From a virus, in IMG/VR virus record IMGVR_UViG_3300020469_000038, positions 1 to 64,000 of that record: a stretch of 64,000 bases of DNA. One strand, 5' to 3'. A program made the position numbers and the translations under genes. Positions 52,114 to 60,285 of the stretch are shown here, piece after piece; the stretch's first letter is position 1, and every line of letters starts with the position of its first letter. The notes below the pieces were generated by a model that was given only the letters and a program-made list of their open reading frames with translations, did not search any database and was not told the origin of the DNA.

Positions 52114-52742
52114 GAAATATTCCAGACCTTCCAGACTTTGATGAATGGATTGCTAATTGGAAGCCACCTGAATTAAATTACTTGGCAGCATTTGATCCTG
52201 AAACAGGAAAGGTAATGTGCGTAGGTCCTGACTATTCTATTGACAGAGATCGTTATAAGAAAACTATTGATATTGATACTGAAACTGCAATGGCAATCAT
52301 TGAAGGTGAAATCAAAATGAATAAATGTTTTGTAGATGTACAGTCAGGTAGTTTAGAAATTACTGAAGTACAAAATTTATTTAAAATAGATGATGTATTA
52401 CATAGAATTGTTAATATCAAGTGGGCTGAAATCGATGAGCCAGATATTGTTGTATCACGTAAAGGCGATATGTTTACAGTTCAATTATCAGAAAAGTACG
52501 GTGGCACATATAAACTAAACAGCGACACTCCAGTAGCAATCAGAAAAATATTCTGGGACGGCGTAACACTATTGAATTTTGATGTTTGCGAGTACAACGA
52601 TCCACATACAAGTCATCATACTGCAACTGTAGCACTAGATGATCTAGTAGGAAAAAGTTTTGAATTTACTTGCGAGTGTCCAGAAGATGCAAGTGTGTTT
52701 ACACGCAGATTATTTAAAAATTATGTATTCGAGGAACTATGA
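52098..52742 (+). CDS. Hypothetical protein between glycosyltransferase genes
   Basis: A 214-residue acidic protein starting with GTG (52098), preceded by GGAGGAAATA. The N-terminus is helical and acidic (EEKIRNIPDLPDFDEWIANWKPPELNY), followed by a beta-rich part with FDPETGKVMCVGPDYSID and IDTETAMAIIEGEI. The C-terminal half has VVSRKGDMFTVQLSEKYGG and THHTATVALDDLVGKSFEFTC-like strands. I do not recognise a family. Its TGA overlaps the ATG of a 53-residue gene. It may assist the enzymes around it, but nothing in the sequence shows how. Confidence 0.65.
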   Translation: MEEKIRNIPDLPDFDEWIANWKPPELNYLAAFDPETGKVMCVGPDYSIDRDRYKKTIDIDTETAMAIIEGEIKMNKCFVDVQSGSLEITEVQNLFKIDDVLHRIVNIKWAEIDEPDIVVSRKGDMFTVQLSEKYGGTYKLNSDTPVAIRKIFWDGVTLLNFDVCEYNDPHTSHHTATVALDDLVGKSFEFTCECPEDASVFTRRLFKNYVFEEL

Positions 52743-52900
52743 CAGAAGAAGAAGTTGGTAAGCGACTAACAGAACAGTTTCCAAAGATGATGGCCGTTGT
52801 AAACGGTGATACAACACAAGAGGAAAAACTAAAAGCCGCTTTAGATTATACAGAAATATTAAAAGATTTAGAAAAGGTATTAAATGACAAAAGTAGTTGA
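52739..52900 (+). CDS. Small acidic protein of 53 residues
   Basis: A short frame MTEEEVGKRLTEQFPKMMAV...LEKVLNDKSS fills the gap between two genes. Its ATG overlaps the upstream TGA (ATGA at 52739), and its TGA at 52898 is inside the next gene. It is likely two helices. Overlap at both ends and exact fit in the gap support a real gene. No function recognised. Confidence 0.65.
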   Translation: MTEEEVGKRLTEQFPKMMAVVNGDTTQEEKLKAALDYTEILKDLEKVLNDKSS

Positions 52901-53789
52901 GTTTGATGTTTTCTTTTTAAGTTACGATGAACCTAATGCAGATTTACATTATGCTGATCTTTGTAATAAAGTTCCGTGGGCACAACGCATACACGGAGTA
53001 AAAGGATCTGACCACGCACACAAAGCAGCAGCAGAAGCATCAGAGACAGACTGGGTGTTAACTGTAGATGCAGATAATATTGTAGATCCTAAGTTCTTTG
53101 ATTTAGACTTAGATATGACAGATGAAAAAATACGTGCATACAGTTGGTGCGGAAGAAATAATGTTAACGGATTGCGTTACGGAAACGGCGGTTTGAAGTT
53201 ATGGCATCGTCAGCATATTCTTGATATGAAAACACACGAAAATGCAGACAGTGAAAGAGCGCAAGTTGACTTTTGTTGGGAAGAAGGTTATAGAAACTTT
53301 CCTGTAACATTTAGCGATACAATTATTAACGACACACCTTTTATGGCGTGGCGTGCAGGCTTTCGTGAAGGAGTCAAGATGACACTAGACGGTGGACTAC
53401 AAGTTCCACCTATGGAAATTGAAGAACGCATTTGGTGGCACAACCTACATAGATTACGAGTATGGAGTACAGTTGGTTCTCATATTGAAAACGGATTGTG
53501 GGCTATCTACGGTGCAAGACTAGGAACATATCTTACAAATTGTACAGACTGGGATCATATACAAGTAAGAGATTTTGAAAAGTTACGTGACCTTTATGAC
53601 AATACTTGTAAAAAATATGAAAAACAAGACGGGCTAGAACAAGAAGTAGCACGTTTAGGAACAGAGATAAGAAGTGAACTAGGATTAGAATGGCCTGACT
53701 TTGATAAACAACAAAGTCGATACATTATGGCTCTATATGAAGAAACTATTAGATTAGGTACAACCTATTATAGTAAAAAGTATGTATGA
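52884..53789 (+). CDS. Glycosyltransferase-like protein (HGVKG/VDAD type)
   Basis: A 301-residue protein with FDVFFLSYDEPNADLHYADL (about 7-26), RIHGVKGSDHAHKAAAEAS (about 35-53) and D62-A-D64 in LTVDADNIVD, the order of GT2-like GT-A enzymes. Then RAYSWCGRNNVNGLRYGNGGLKLW gives the acceptor loop found in many phage glycosyltransferases of this kind. The C-terminus is helical. It is paralogous to the second domain of the next gene. The sugar and acceptor are unknown. It starts inside the 53-residue gene and overlaps its follower by eight bases. Confidence 0.8.
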   Translation: MTKVVEFDVFFLSYDEPNADLHYADLCNKVPWAQRIHGVKGSDHAHKAAAEASETDWVLTVDADNIVDPKFFDLDLDMTDEKIRAYSWCGRNNVNGLRYGNGGLKLWHRQHILDMKTHENADSERAQVDFCWEEGYRNFPVTFSDTIINDTPFMAWRAGFREGVKMTLDGGLQVPPMEIEERIWWHNLHRLRVWSTVGSHIENGLWAIYGARLGTYLTNCTDWDHIQVRDFEKLRDLYDNTCKKYEKQDGLEQEVARLGTEIRSELGLEWPDFDKQQSRYIMALYEETIRLGTTYYSKKYV

Positions 53790-54837
53790 TATCTTTTTTG
53801 TTAGCAATGGAGAGTGTGATAGTAATGCTTGGACAAGATTCAAGCAAAAGTTTTCTAATGCACAAAAAATAGAAAACTGTAAATCGTTCGAGCAAGTTGC
53901 TAGTAAAAGTTTAACAAAACACTTTTGGGTTGTATGGGATAATTTAGAACTTGCACAAGACTTTCAATTAGATTATCGTGTTCCTGAATGGGACGCTGAC
54001 TATGTACACGTTTTCCGCAATGGAGAATATTACGATGGAATATGTATTTTTTCTAAAAAAGCACGCATACTACAACGTGAGTGGGATTACAGATTCTTTA
54101 CAAGTAAAAAAGAAATAGATATACAAGCAAGCAGTCCTAGGTTATATGATGTTGCATTTATTTCCTATCACGAACCTAATGCACAAGTAAATTATAACAA
54201 GTTACTAGAAAAAGCACCTAATGCAGTATGGATTAAAGATGTTAAAGGTATACATCAGGCCCATATACAAGCAGCAAAGCAATGCACTACTGAACTATTT
54301 TATATTGTAGACGCAGACGCAGAGATTTTAGATAGTTTTACGTTTGATATGCAAATACCATACTATGATTTCAACGCTAGAAAAAGTGTTTATGTATGGA
54401 GAGGCCGAAATCCAATTACAGATTTAGAATACGGATACGGCGGTGTTAAATTATTTCCAAGACAAGCAGCAATTGATATGGATGTGAACAGTCCAGATAT
54501 GACTACAAGCCTTTCTGACAGTTTTAAAGCAATGCAAGAAGTAAGTAATGTTACAGCATTCAATACAGACGGCTATAGTACTTGGAAAAGTGCATTTAGA
54601 GAATGTTGTAAGTTAGCAAGTAGAACTATTAAAGGTCAAAAAAATGATGAAACAGATGAAAGACTTAGTAAATGGTGTAGCGATTACGGTAGGGACAGGC
54701 CCTTTGGGGACTATGCTATACAAGGCGCCAGAGCCGGTAGGAAATATGGTGTTAGCAATAGTGCTGAACCTGATGCACTACTCAAGATAAACGATTTCGA
54801 ATGGTTAAAGGAACAGTTTGATGCACGACAAGGATAG
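53782..54837 (+). CDS. Two-domain glycosyltransferase-like protein with a degenerate first domain
   Basis: A 351-residue protein. Residues 122-351 repeat the family of the gene before: YDVAFISYHEPNAQVNYNKLLEKAPNA, DVKGIHQAHIQAAKQC, D177-A-D179 in YIVDADAEI, and VWRGRNPITDLEYGYGGVKLF. Residues 1-110 look like a decayed copy, with YDIFFVSNGECDSNAWTRF, SFEQVASKSLTKHFWVVWDN in place of VDAD, and YVHVFRNGEYYDGICIF. The first copy has lost the metal-binding DxD and is probably non-catalytic. The start at 53782 overlaps the gene before by eight bases. Confidence 0.75.
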   Translation: MYDIFFVSNGECDSNAWTRFKQKFSNAQKIENCKSFEQVASKSLTKHFWVVWDNLELAQDFQLDYRVPEWDADYVHVFRNGEYYDGICIFSKKARILQREWDYRFFTSKKEIDIQASSPRLYDVAFISYHEPNAQVNYNKLLEKAPNAVWIKDVKGIHQAHIQAAKQCTTELFYIVDADAEILDSFTFDMQIPYYDFNARKSVYVWRGRNPITDLEYGYGGVKLFPRQAAIDMDVNSPDMTTSLSDSFKAMQEVSNVTAFNTDGYSTWKSAFRECCKLASRTIKGQKNDETDERLSKWCSDYGRDRPFGDYAIQGARAGRKYGVSNSAEPDALLKINDFEWLKEQFDARQG

Positions 54838-56188
54838 AATAGAGAAGTTTATTCCTATAATGGATGAAATATCTCCAACTTTCTGTATGGCTAAGTGGCA
54901 TCATACTACTATCTACTTGCAAACAGGCGAAACACATAGTTGTTATCATCCTGCTCCGCACAAGATTCCATTAGAAGGCCTAAAAGAAAATCCAAGCCAA
55001 CTACATAACACACCGCAAAAGAAACAAGAACGTCAACAAATGTTAAATGGCGAAAAGCCTAGTGGATGTCAGTATTGTTGGAACATTGAATGTATGGGTA
55101 AAGATTACATTTCAGATAGAAAAGAGCGTAATGCTAGTATTCATACCGAAGAAAGATTTGCTGCAATAAAACAAGACCCGTTGGCAGATGTAAATCCGCA
55201 GTATGTAGAAATTAGTTTTGGTAACGAGTGTAATTTTAAGTGCGGGTATTGCCATCCTAAACATAGTAGTTCATATCACAAAGAAATTAGAGACCACGGA
55301 CCATACACGATGGTAAAAAATCATCGTAACGATATTGATTGGTTTAAGATCCATAAAGAAGAAGACAATCCCTACGTTACAGCATTTTGGGAATGGTGGC
55401 CTGAACTGCGTAAGACTCTTACAATCCTACGTATTACAGGAGGCGAACCACTGTTACAACAAAGTACTTGGCGTATGTTTGATGAACTAGAAAAGAATCC
55501 AATGCCTAATCTAGAATTAAACATCAATAGTAACTTTGGTGTAAAGAGTATACTGATTGAACGTTTTGCAGACAAAGTAAACAGTCTTATTGCAAAAGGG
55601 TGTATTAAAGATTTCAAAGTTTTCACAAGTATGGACACTTGGGGTAAACAAGCGGAATATATTCGTACAGGATTAGATTTAGAGTTATGGGAAAAGAACT
55701 TTGATATCTATATGAACAAAACAAATCATCCGTTAACCTTTATGGTAACATTTAATATTCTTACAGTAACAAACTTTGATAAGTTTTTACATAAAGTATT
55801 AGAGTGGCGTAAAAAATATAATACAGATAATCAAACAAAATGGCAACGTATTAGATTTGATACTCCATACCTTAAAGAGCCATTACAGTATGATATGAAT
55901 ATTCTTCCTAAAGAAGAATTTATGCCGTATATGAAAAAACACTTACAGTTTATTGCAGACCAAGTAGACGATGCAGACAGATACAAATTTAGTATAATGG
56001 AATATGAAAAGTTTAGACGTGTTGTTGATTATATGGCAAGCACAGAGTATACTGCACAAAAAATAACAGAAGGTCGCAGAGATTTTGCTGCTTGGTTTAG
56101 AGAATACGACAGAAGAAGAAATGTAAACTTTAGTGAAACTTTTCCAGACCTTGTAAATTTTTATGAGGACTGTTGTGGCTTGGTATAA
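54821..56188 (+). CDS. Radical SAM protein (twitch type), first copy
   Basis: A 455-residue protein from ATG 54821, chosen over a TTG three bases upstream. The radical SAM cluster motif C137-x3-C141-x2-C144 (CNFKCGYC) is preceded by VEISFGNE. ITGGEPLL (about 205-212) is the GGE motif that binds SAM, and TSMDTWGKQAEYIRTG comes after it. The N-terminus has C22 in TFCMAKWHH, C41, and C83/C86/C91 (GCQYCWNIEC), cysteines that can hold an auxiliary cluster or metal. Such proteins are common in marine phages but their substrate is unknown. It starts inside the last codons of the glycosyltransferase. Confidence 0.85.
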   Translation: MHDKDRIEKFIPIMDEISPTFCMAKWHHTTIYLQTGETHSCYHPAPHKIPLEGLKENPSQLHNTPQKKQERQQMLNGEKPSGCQYCWNIECMGKDYISDRKERNASIHTEERFAAIKQDPLADVNPQYVEISFGNECNFKCGYCHPKHSSSYHKEIRDHGPYTMVKNHRNDIDWFKIHKEEDNPYVTAFWEWWPELRKTLTILRITGGEPLLQQSTWRMFDELEKNPMPNLELNINSNFGVKSILIERFADKVNSLIAKGCIKDFKVFTSMDTWGKQAEYIRTGLDLELWEKNFDIYMNKTNHPLTFMVTFNILTVTNFDKFLHKVLEWRKKYNTDNQTKWQRIRFDTPYLKEPLQYDMNILPKEEFMPYMKKHLQFIADQVDDADRYKFSIMEYEKFRRVVDYMASTEYTAQKITEGRRDFAAWFREYDRRRNVNFSETFPDLVNFYEDCCGLV

Positions 56189-57107
56189 TTCAAAACTACA
56201 ATCTGATCCATCACACGGCTTTATGCACGACATCTATAGAGTAGATCTTCGCGATGACGGCATAAGACCTGCTCACATAAAAATACCAGCACAAAATATA
56301 GAAATATTTGCAAAGAGACACAAAAAGAACTTGCTAATCAACATAGGTGAAAGTTGGACATATGGAGAAGGATTATACGGTGTTGCAACAGCAAAAGCAG
56401 AATTTGATTTAGGTAGTATGTTAAGGTTTAGTTATGGCGCAAAACTAGCAACTATGTTAGATACAGATCTTTATCAATACGCTGTACCAGGCAACAGTAA
56501 TCTTACAATGTCGTACACACTTAAACGTATAATGAAAGAACTTGATACAAGCAAGTACAACAAGATATATTTGAGCTTTCAGGTTACAGAACCTAGTAGG
56601 GAAATGCAGCAACTACAAGATCTTGTAAACTGGAATCATCCACTTAAAAACTTGTATGATAAGAGTTATCTAAGAAGCAAAGAGTTGTCTTTACAAGGTT
56701 GGTTAGAAAAATATGACTCTTATTTGTTCAGTTACATTGATGACATAGTAAGCAAGTATAGCAATGTAAGCACCGTAGTATGGAAAAACTTCTGTAGTAC
56801 TAACACACAAAACAATTATAGTTTTAATAACATTGATCAATCTTGGATACAGTTTAGTGCTGAAGTAAATGGACACAAACTTAAAATGCCAAGTTTTTAT
56901 AATGCAGGTTGGCTTGACGATTTAATGCGGTATGAAGAAATTAATTTTAGCAAACACAAATATATTCAAAAGCAATTACAAGCAATAGAAGAGTCTAACA
57001 AATACTTAGGCAAATGTCCAGATCATAGACCTCACCCTAATGAGGTGCAGCATAATTTATGGGCATTGAATGTGTATTTTAAATCAGGATGGGCTAATGA
57101 ACAATAA
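56163..57107 (+). CDS. SGNH-hydrolase-like protein, first copy
   Basis: A 314-residue protein. LLINIGESWTYGEGL (about 57-71) supplies block I with S64 in GES (GDS in classic enzymes), VPGNSN gives the Asn block, and DHRPHPNEVQH (287-297) fits the C-terminal Asp/His block. This suggests an esterase or acetyltransferase of the SGNH fold acting on sugars. Similar proteins occur in phage surface-sugar clusters. The middle is helical and divergent. The ATG overlaps the end of the radical SAM gene by 26 bases; GTG at 56175 is another possible start. Confidence 0.7.
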   Translation: MRTVVAWYNSKLQSDPSHGFMHDIYRVDLRDDGIRPAHIKIPAQNIEIFAKRHKKNLLINIGESWTYGEGLYGVATAKAEFDLGSMLRFSYGAKLATMLDTDLYQYAVPGNSNLTMSYTLKRIMKELDTSKYNKIYLSFQVTEPSREMQQLQDLVNWNHPLKNLYDKSYLRSKELSLQGWLEKYDSYLFSYIDDIVSKYSNVSTVVWKNFCSTNTQNNYSFNNIDQSWIQFSAEVNGHKLKMPSFYNAGWLDDLMRYEEINFSKHKYIQKQLQAIEESNKYLGKCPDHRPHPNEVQHNLWALNVYFKSGWANEQ

Positions 57108-58284
57108 AACATTTTGCATTTATCCTTGGATCCATATGTATGTAAATCCAGACGGCAGTGTTTTACCCTGTTGTGTAGGCGAATATGACAAACACCTAGG
57201 CAACGTTAGAGAAAACACAATCGAAGAAATTTGGAATAATGACAAATACAAAACTCTAAGACGTAATATGTTAGAGGGTAAAAAATGTGCAGAGTGTAAG
57301 GCGTGCTATCAACAAGAAGATAGCGGTAACGAAAGTACACGCATAAGCAAGAATAAAGAATTTGCACATCTAGTACCACTAGTACAAGATACACTAGAAG
57401 ATGGAACATATCCGGAAATGACACTGCGACACTTTGATGTAAGGTGGAGTAACATTTGTAACTTTAAATGTAGAAGTTGTTCTAGTACGTATTCAAGCAC
57501 GTGGGCTCAAGAAGATAGTCGTAATGGTAAGCATAAAGAAATATTCATAATGGCAGATGGCGATGATAACAGTCGTTTATATAAACAGTTTGAGCCGTAC
57601 TTTAAAGATATAGAAAGTTTTTATTTTGCAGGCGGCGAGCCGTTAATGACTGACAAGCATTATGCAATACTAGAACATTTAATTGCAACTAATAACACAG
57701 ATGTTAAGATTAGTTATAACACTAACATTAGTAATTTGCATTATAAAAATAAAAGTGTAATTGAGTTATGGAAACAGTTTCCTAATATACAAGTATTTGC
57801 AAGTCTTGATCACTATGGCGATAAAGCAGAATATATTAGAGAAGGAACAAACTGGAGCAAGATTGAAAAAAATATTAGATTAATTAAACAAGAAACACCG
57901 CACGTTAGATTAAACTTTAGTGCTGTGATAAGTGCTTTCAATGTTTTTTCAATTACAGACTTTTTAGATTATGTGCTTAGAGAAGGCTTATTTGACACTA
58001 ATGTTTCCCCTACTTTTTATAATATTGTACATCCTGAATATTACAGTACTAGTATTATAAATGATAGACTGAAGTGGAGTGTAATTAATAAAATAAAAGC
58101 AAAGTCGCACAAGTATAATGCACACGTACAAGGACTATTACGAGATGTAGTTAGACATTTAGAAAGTAGTGTATATGATGAAAGTCTTCAGGAACAGTTT
58201 ATAGTACACACTGATTACTATGATAAAATACGCAATAGAAACTTTTTGAAAACTTTTCCTGAACTAAAGGAAATAATGGAATGA
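57097..58284 (+). CDS. Radical SAM protein (twitch type), second copy
   Basis: A 395-residue protein from ATG 57097, in which the conserved text begins at once (MNNKTFCIYPW). The N-terminal part CIYPWIHMYVNPDGSVLPCCVGEY and GKKCAECKACYQQEDSG carries cysteines for an extra cluster. C121-x3-C125-x2-C128 (CNFKCRSC) is the radical SAM motif, and FAGGEPLM the GGE motif. This is the common twitch-domain architecture. It is a distant paralog of the gene at 54821. The start overlaps the SGNH-like gene by 11 bases and the stop overlaps the next gene by four. Confidence 0.87.
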   Translation: MNNKTFCIYPWIHMYVNPDGSVLPCCVGEYDKHLGNVRENTIEEIWNNDKYKTLRRNMLEGKKCAECKACYQQEDSGNESTRISKNKEFAHLVPLVQDTLEDGTYPEMTLRHFDVRWSNICNFKCRSCSSTYSSTWAQEDSRNGKHKEIFIMADGDDNSRLYKQFEPYFKDIESFYFAGGEPLMTDKHYAILEHLIATNNTDVKISYNTNISNLHYKNKSVIELWKQFPNIQVFASLDHYGDKAEYIREGTNWSKIEKNIRLIKQETPHVRLNFSAVISAFNVFSITDFLDYVLREGLFDTNVSPTFYNIVHPEYYSTSIINDRLKWSVINKIKAKSHKYNAHVQGLLRDVVRHLESSVYDESLQEQFIVHTDYYDKIRNRNFLKTFPELKEIME

Positions 58285-59519
58285 AAATATACTTTGACAA
58301 CTTAGAACTAGATCAATCCAACTTACCTCAGTTTGAAACACACGGAAATAACAATTGGTGGCTAACAAGTCCAGGTAGTATTCTTAAAAGAGAACTACGT
58401 AATATGGAAGTTGAATATCATAAACTGCTAGACTGGAATGAGTGCGGGTTATATTTCATTGATGTAAATGGAGATCCTAATTGGTGGTCAGGTGAAAATA
58501 AAGGTACAGGTCCAAAGCACATACTACATATGGTACCAAGCGGTATTTTAGAATTAGTAAAAGCAAAGAAACTTAGACTTGTTATACTTGCAGACAAAGA
58601 AGGTGGCCCAATGGTCACTAATCATTATGATGTGTTTAGAGCAACAACTAACATAATGCGTGAACGTAAGTATCCGGCGAATAGTGTTTTAATATTACAA
58701 GGTAATACTAAAATTGAAGCAGACTATACTGCTTGGTTAGAAAAGAATATGGAAGACCGTTTGTTTGATGTACAGTATAGCAATCATTTTGGTAAGATAT
58801 TTTTTGATAACAAAATGCCAGAGCGTCCTTGTATATATGATGCAATGCATAATCCAGAATCAAATGACTTTAACAGTTTAAACAGAGTATACAGGCCGCA
58901 TCGTGGTGCACACTTACATTACCTTGCAAAAAACAATTTGCTTGATAAAGGTCGTGTAAGTTGTAATCAACTTAAAGATAATGATATTTTGTCTGCAAGG
59001 CTTGCGGGCGTTACTCCTAGTGAATTTACAGAATTAATGACACAGCATTATCCTTTATACCTTGATGGTAACTGGGAAAATACAAATGCTGCGTGGAACT
59101 ATAATGCAGAACTATATCAAAATACATTGCTAACTGTAATTACAGAAACTATCTTTATAGATAATTCTAGTTTTGTAACTGAAAAAATATTTAAACCTAT
59201 TGCACTAGGACATCCTTTCTTGTTAATTGCAGGCAGCGGCACACTTAACGGTCTTGAAGAATTAGGCTTCAAGTGTGACTTTTTAGGGTTCGGCACAGAG
59301 TATGATAGTATAGAAGATCCTAAAACAAGGTTAGATGAAATACATAATATATTAGAAACTTGGATATCTCTTGACAGAGATGAAAAACTAAAACGTGTCG
59401 GTGATAGTTTTGAAAATATAATTCATAACTGGGAACATCTACGTAAGTCAAATTTTTATCACGATGCTTTACACAAAGCAATTTTAAGAGGTAAGGAATA
59501 TTTCAATGAAGCAGTTTAA
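58281..59519 (+). CDS. Glycosyltransferase-like protein with a TEKIFKPIALGHPF motif, first copy
   Basis: A 412-residue protein. The C-terminal third has TVITETIFIDNSSFVTEKIFKPIALGHPFLLIAGSG, NGLEELGFK and YDSIEDPKTRLDEIHNI. This resembles the donor-binding end of GT-B enzymes such as GT10 fucosyltransferases (SEK-x5-G-x-P). The N-terminal part has no clear motif but includes a Trp-rich NNNWWLTSPGS and PNWWSGENKGTG. Paralog: the gene at 60285. Substrate unknown. Overlaps the radical SAM gene by four bases and the SGNH-like gene by 14. Confidence 0.7.
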   Translation: MKIYFDNLELDQSNLPQFETHGNNNWWLTSPGSILKRELRNMEVEYHKLLDWNECGLYFIDVNGDPNWWSGENKGTGPKHILHMVPSGILELVKAKKLRLVILADKEGGPMVTNHYDVFRATTNIMRERKYPANSVLILQGNTKIEADYTAWLEKNMEDRLFDVQYSNHFGKIFFDNKMPERPCIYDAMHNPESNDFNSLNRVYRPHRGAHLHYLAKNNLLDKGRVSCNQLKDNDILSARLAGVTPSEFTELMTQHYPLYLDGNWENTNAAWNYNAELYQNTLLTVITETIFIDNSSFVTEKIFKPIALGHPFLLIAGSGTLNGLEELGFKCDFLGFGTEYDSIEDPKTRLDEIHNILETWISLDRDEKLKRVGDSFENIIHNWEHLRKSNFYHDALHKAILRGKEYFNEAV

Positions 59520-60285
59520 AGACTACAAAAGATTTTTTGCATTTGGTTGCAGTATGACAAACTATTTTTGGCCTACTTGGGCAGATATAATTGGTACCGA
59601 AGTACCTAACTACTACAACTACGGTAAAAGCGGTGCAGGTAATATGTTTATTAGTAATGCACTAGTAGAAGCAAACAAGAAGCATAAGTTTACACAAGAT
59701 GATTTAGTTGTTGTTATGTGGAGCAGTATTTCACGTGAAGATAGATACAGAAAACGCAACTGGGTTACACCCGGAAACATTTATACACAAAATGAAATTG
59801 ATCCCAAGTTTGTATATGAATGGGCAGACAGTAGATATTACTTGTTAAGAGATTTAGCAATCATTGAAATGGCAACAGCATATTTAGATGCACTACCTTG
59901 TGATACAAAAATGTTAAGTATGAGTCCTATGATCGAATTACAAATAAGTGGCGAATACACAAGACCTTCAGAAGAATGGCATACAGGTGTAATTGATACA
60001 TATCAAGATACAATAGACAAAATTAATGAACCTATTGTTAGTAATGTATATAATGGCCGCTGGCCGCAAACACCAATCCGTGGACATAACGGTAAAGGAC
60101 AAACAGCGGACTATCATCCTACTCCATTAGGACACGCAGAGTATGTAAGTAATATGTTTAAGGATTTTGAATTTACAGAGAAGATGAGAAACTTTTCTGT
60201 AGAGATGGATGAAAAAGTTCATCTTTGTAAAACACTAGATGATACTAATAAGTTTTGGCAGCAAAGGCATCAGACTAGATTATAA
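59506..60285 (+). CDS. SGNH-hydrolase-like protein, second copy
   Basis: A 259-residue protein. FFAFGCSMTNYFWPTWADIIG (about 10-30) is block I with S16 in GCS, NYGKSGAGNMFISNAL holds the Gly/Asn block, VVVMWSSISREDRY the next strand, and ADYHPTPLGHAEYV the C-terminal Asp-x-His-Pro block. The fold and residue order are those of GDSL/SGNH esterases, so it may add or remove acetyl groups on sugars. It is more typical than the first copy. ATG lies inside the end of the glycosyltransferase-like gene. Confidence 0.78.
   Translation: MKQFKDYKRFFAFGCSMTNYFWPTWADIIGTEVPNYYNYGKSGAGNMFISNALVEANKKHKFTQDDLVVVMWSSISREDRYRKRNWVTPGNIYTQNEIDPKFVYEWADSRYYLLRDLAIIEMATAYLDALPCDTKMLSMSPMIELQISGEYTRPSEEWHTGVIDTYQDTIDKINEPIVSNVYNGRWPQTPIRGHNGKGQTADYHPTPLGHAEYVSNMFKDFEFTEKMRNFSVEMDEKVHLCKTLDDTNKFWQQRHQTRL

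Noticed and set aside
57070-57096. Upstream start for the second radical SAM gene
   Set aside because: The first conserved residues (TFCIYPW) begin four residues after ATG 57097; the extension is the out-of-frame end of the SGNH-like gene.
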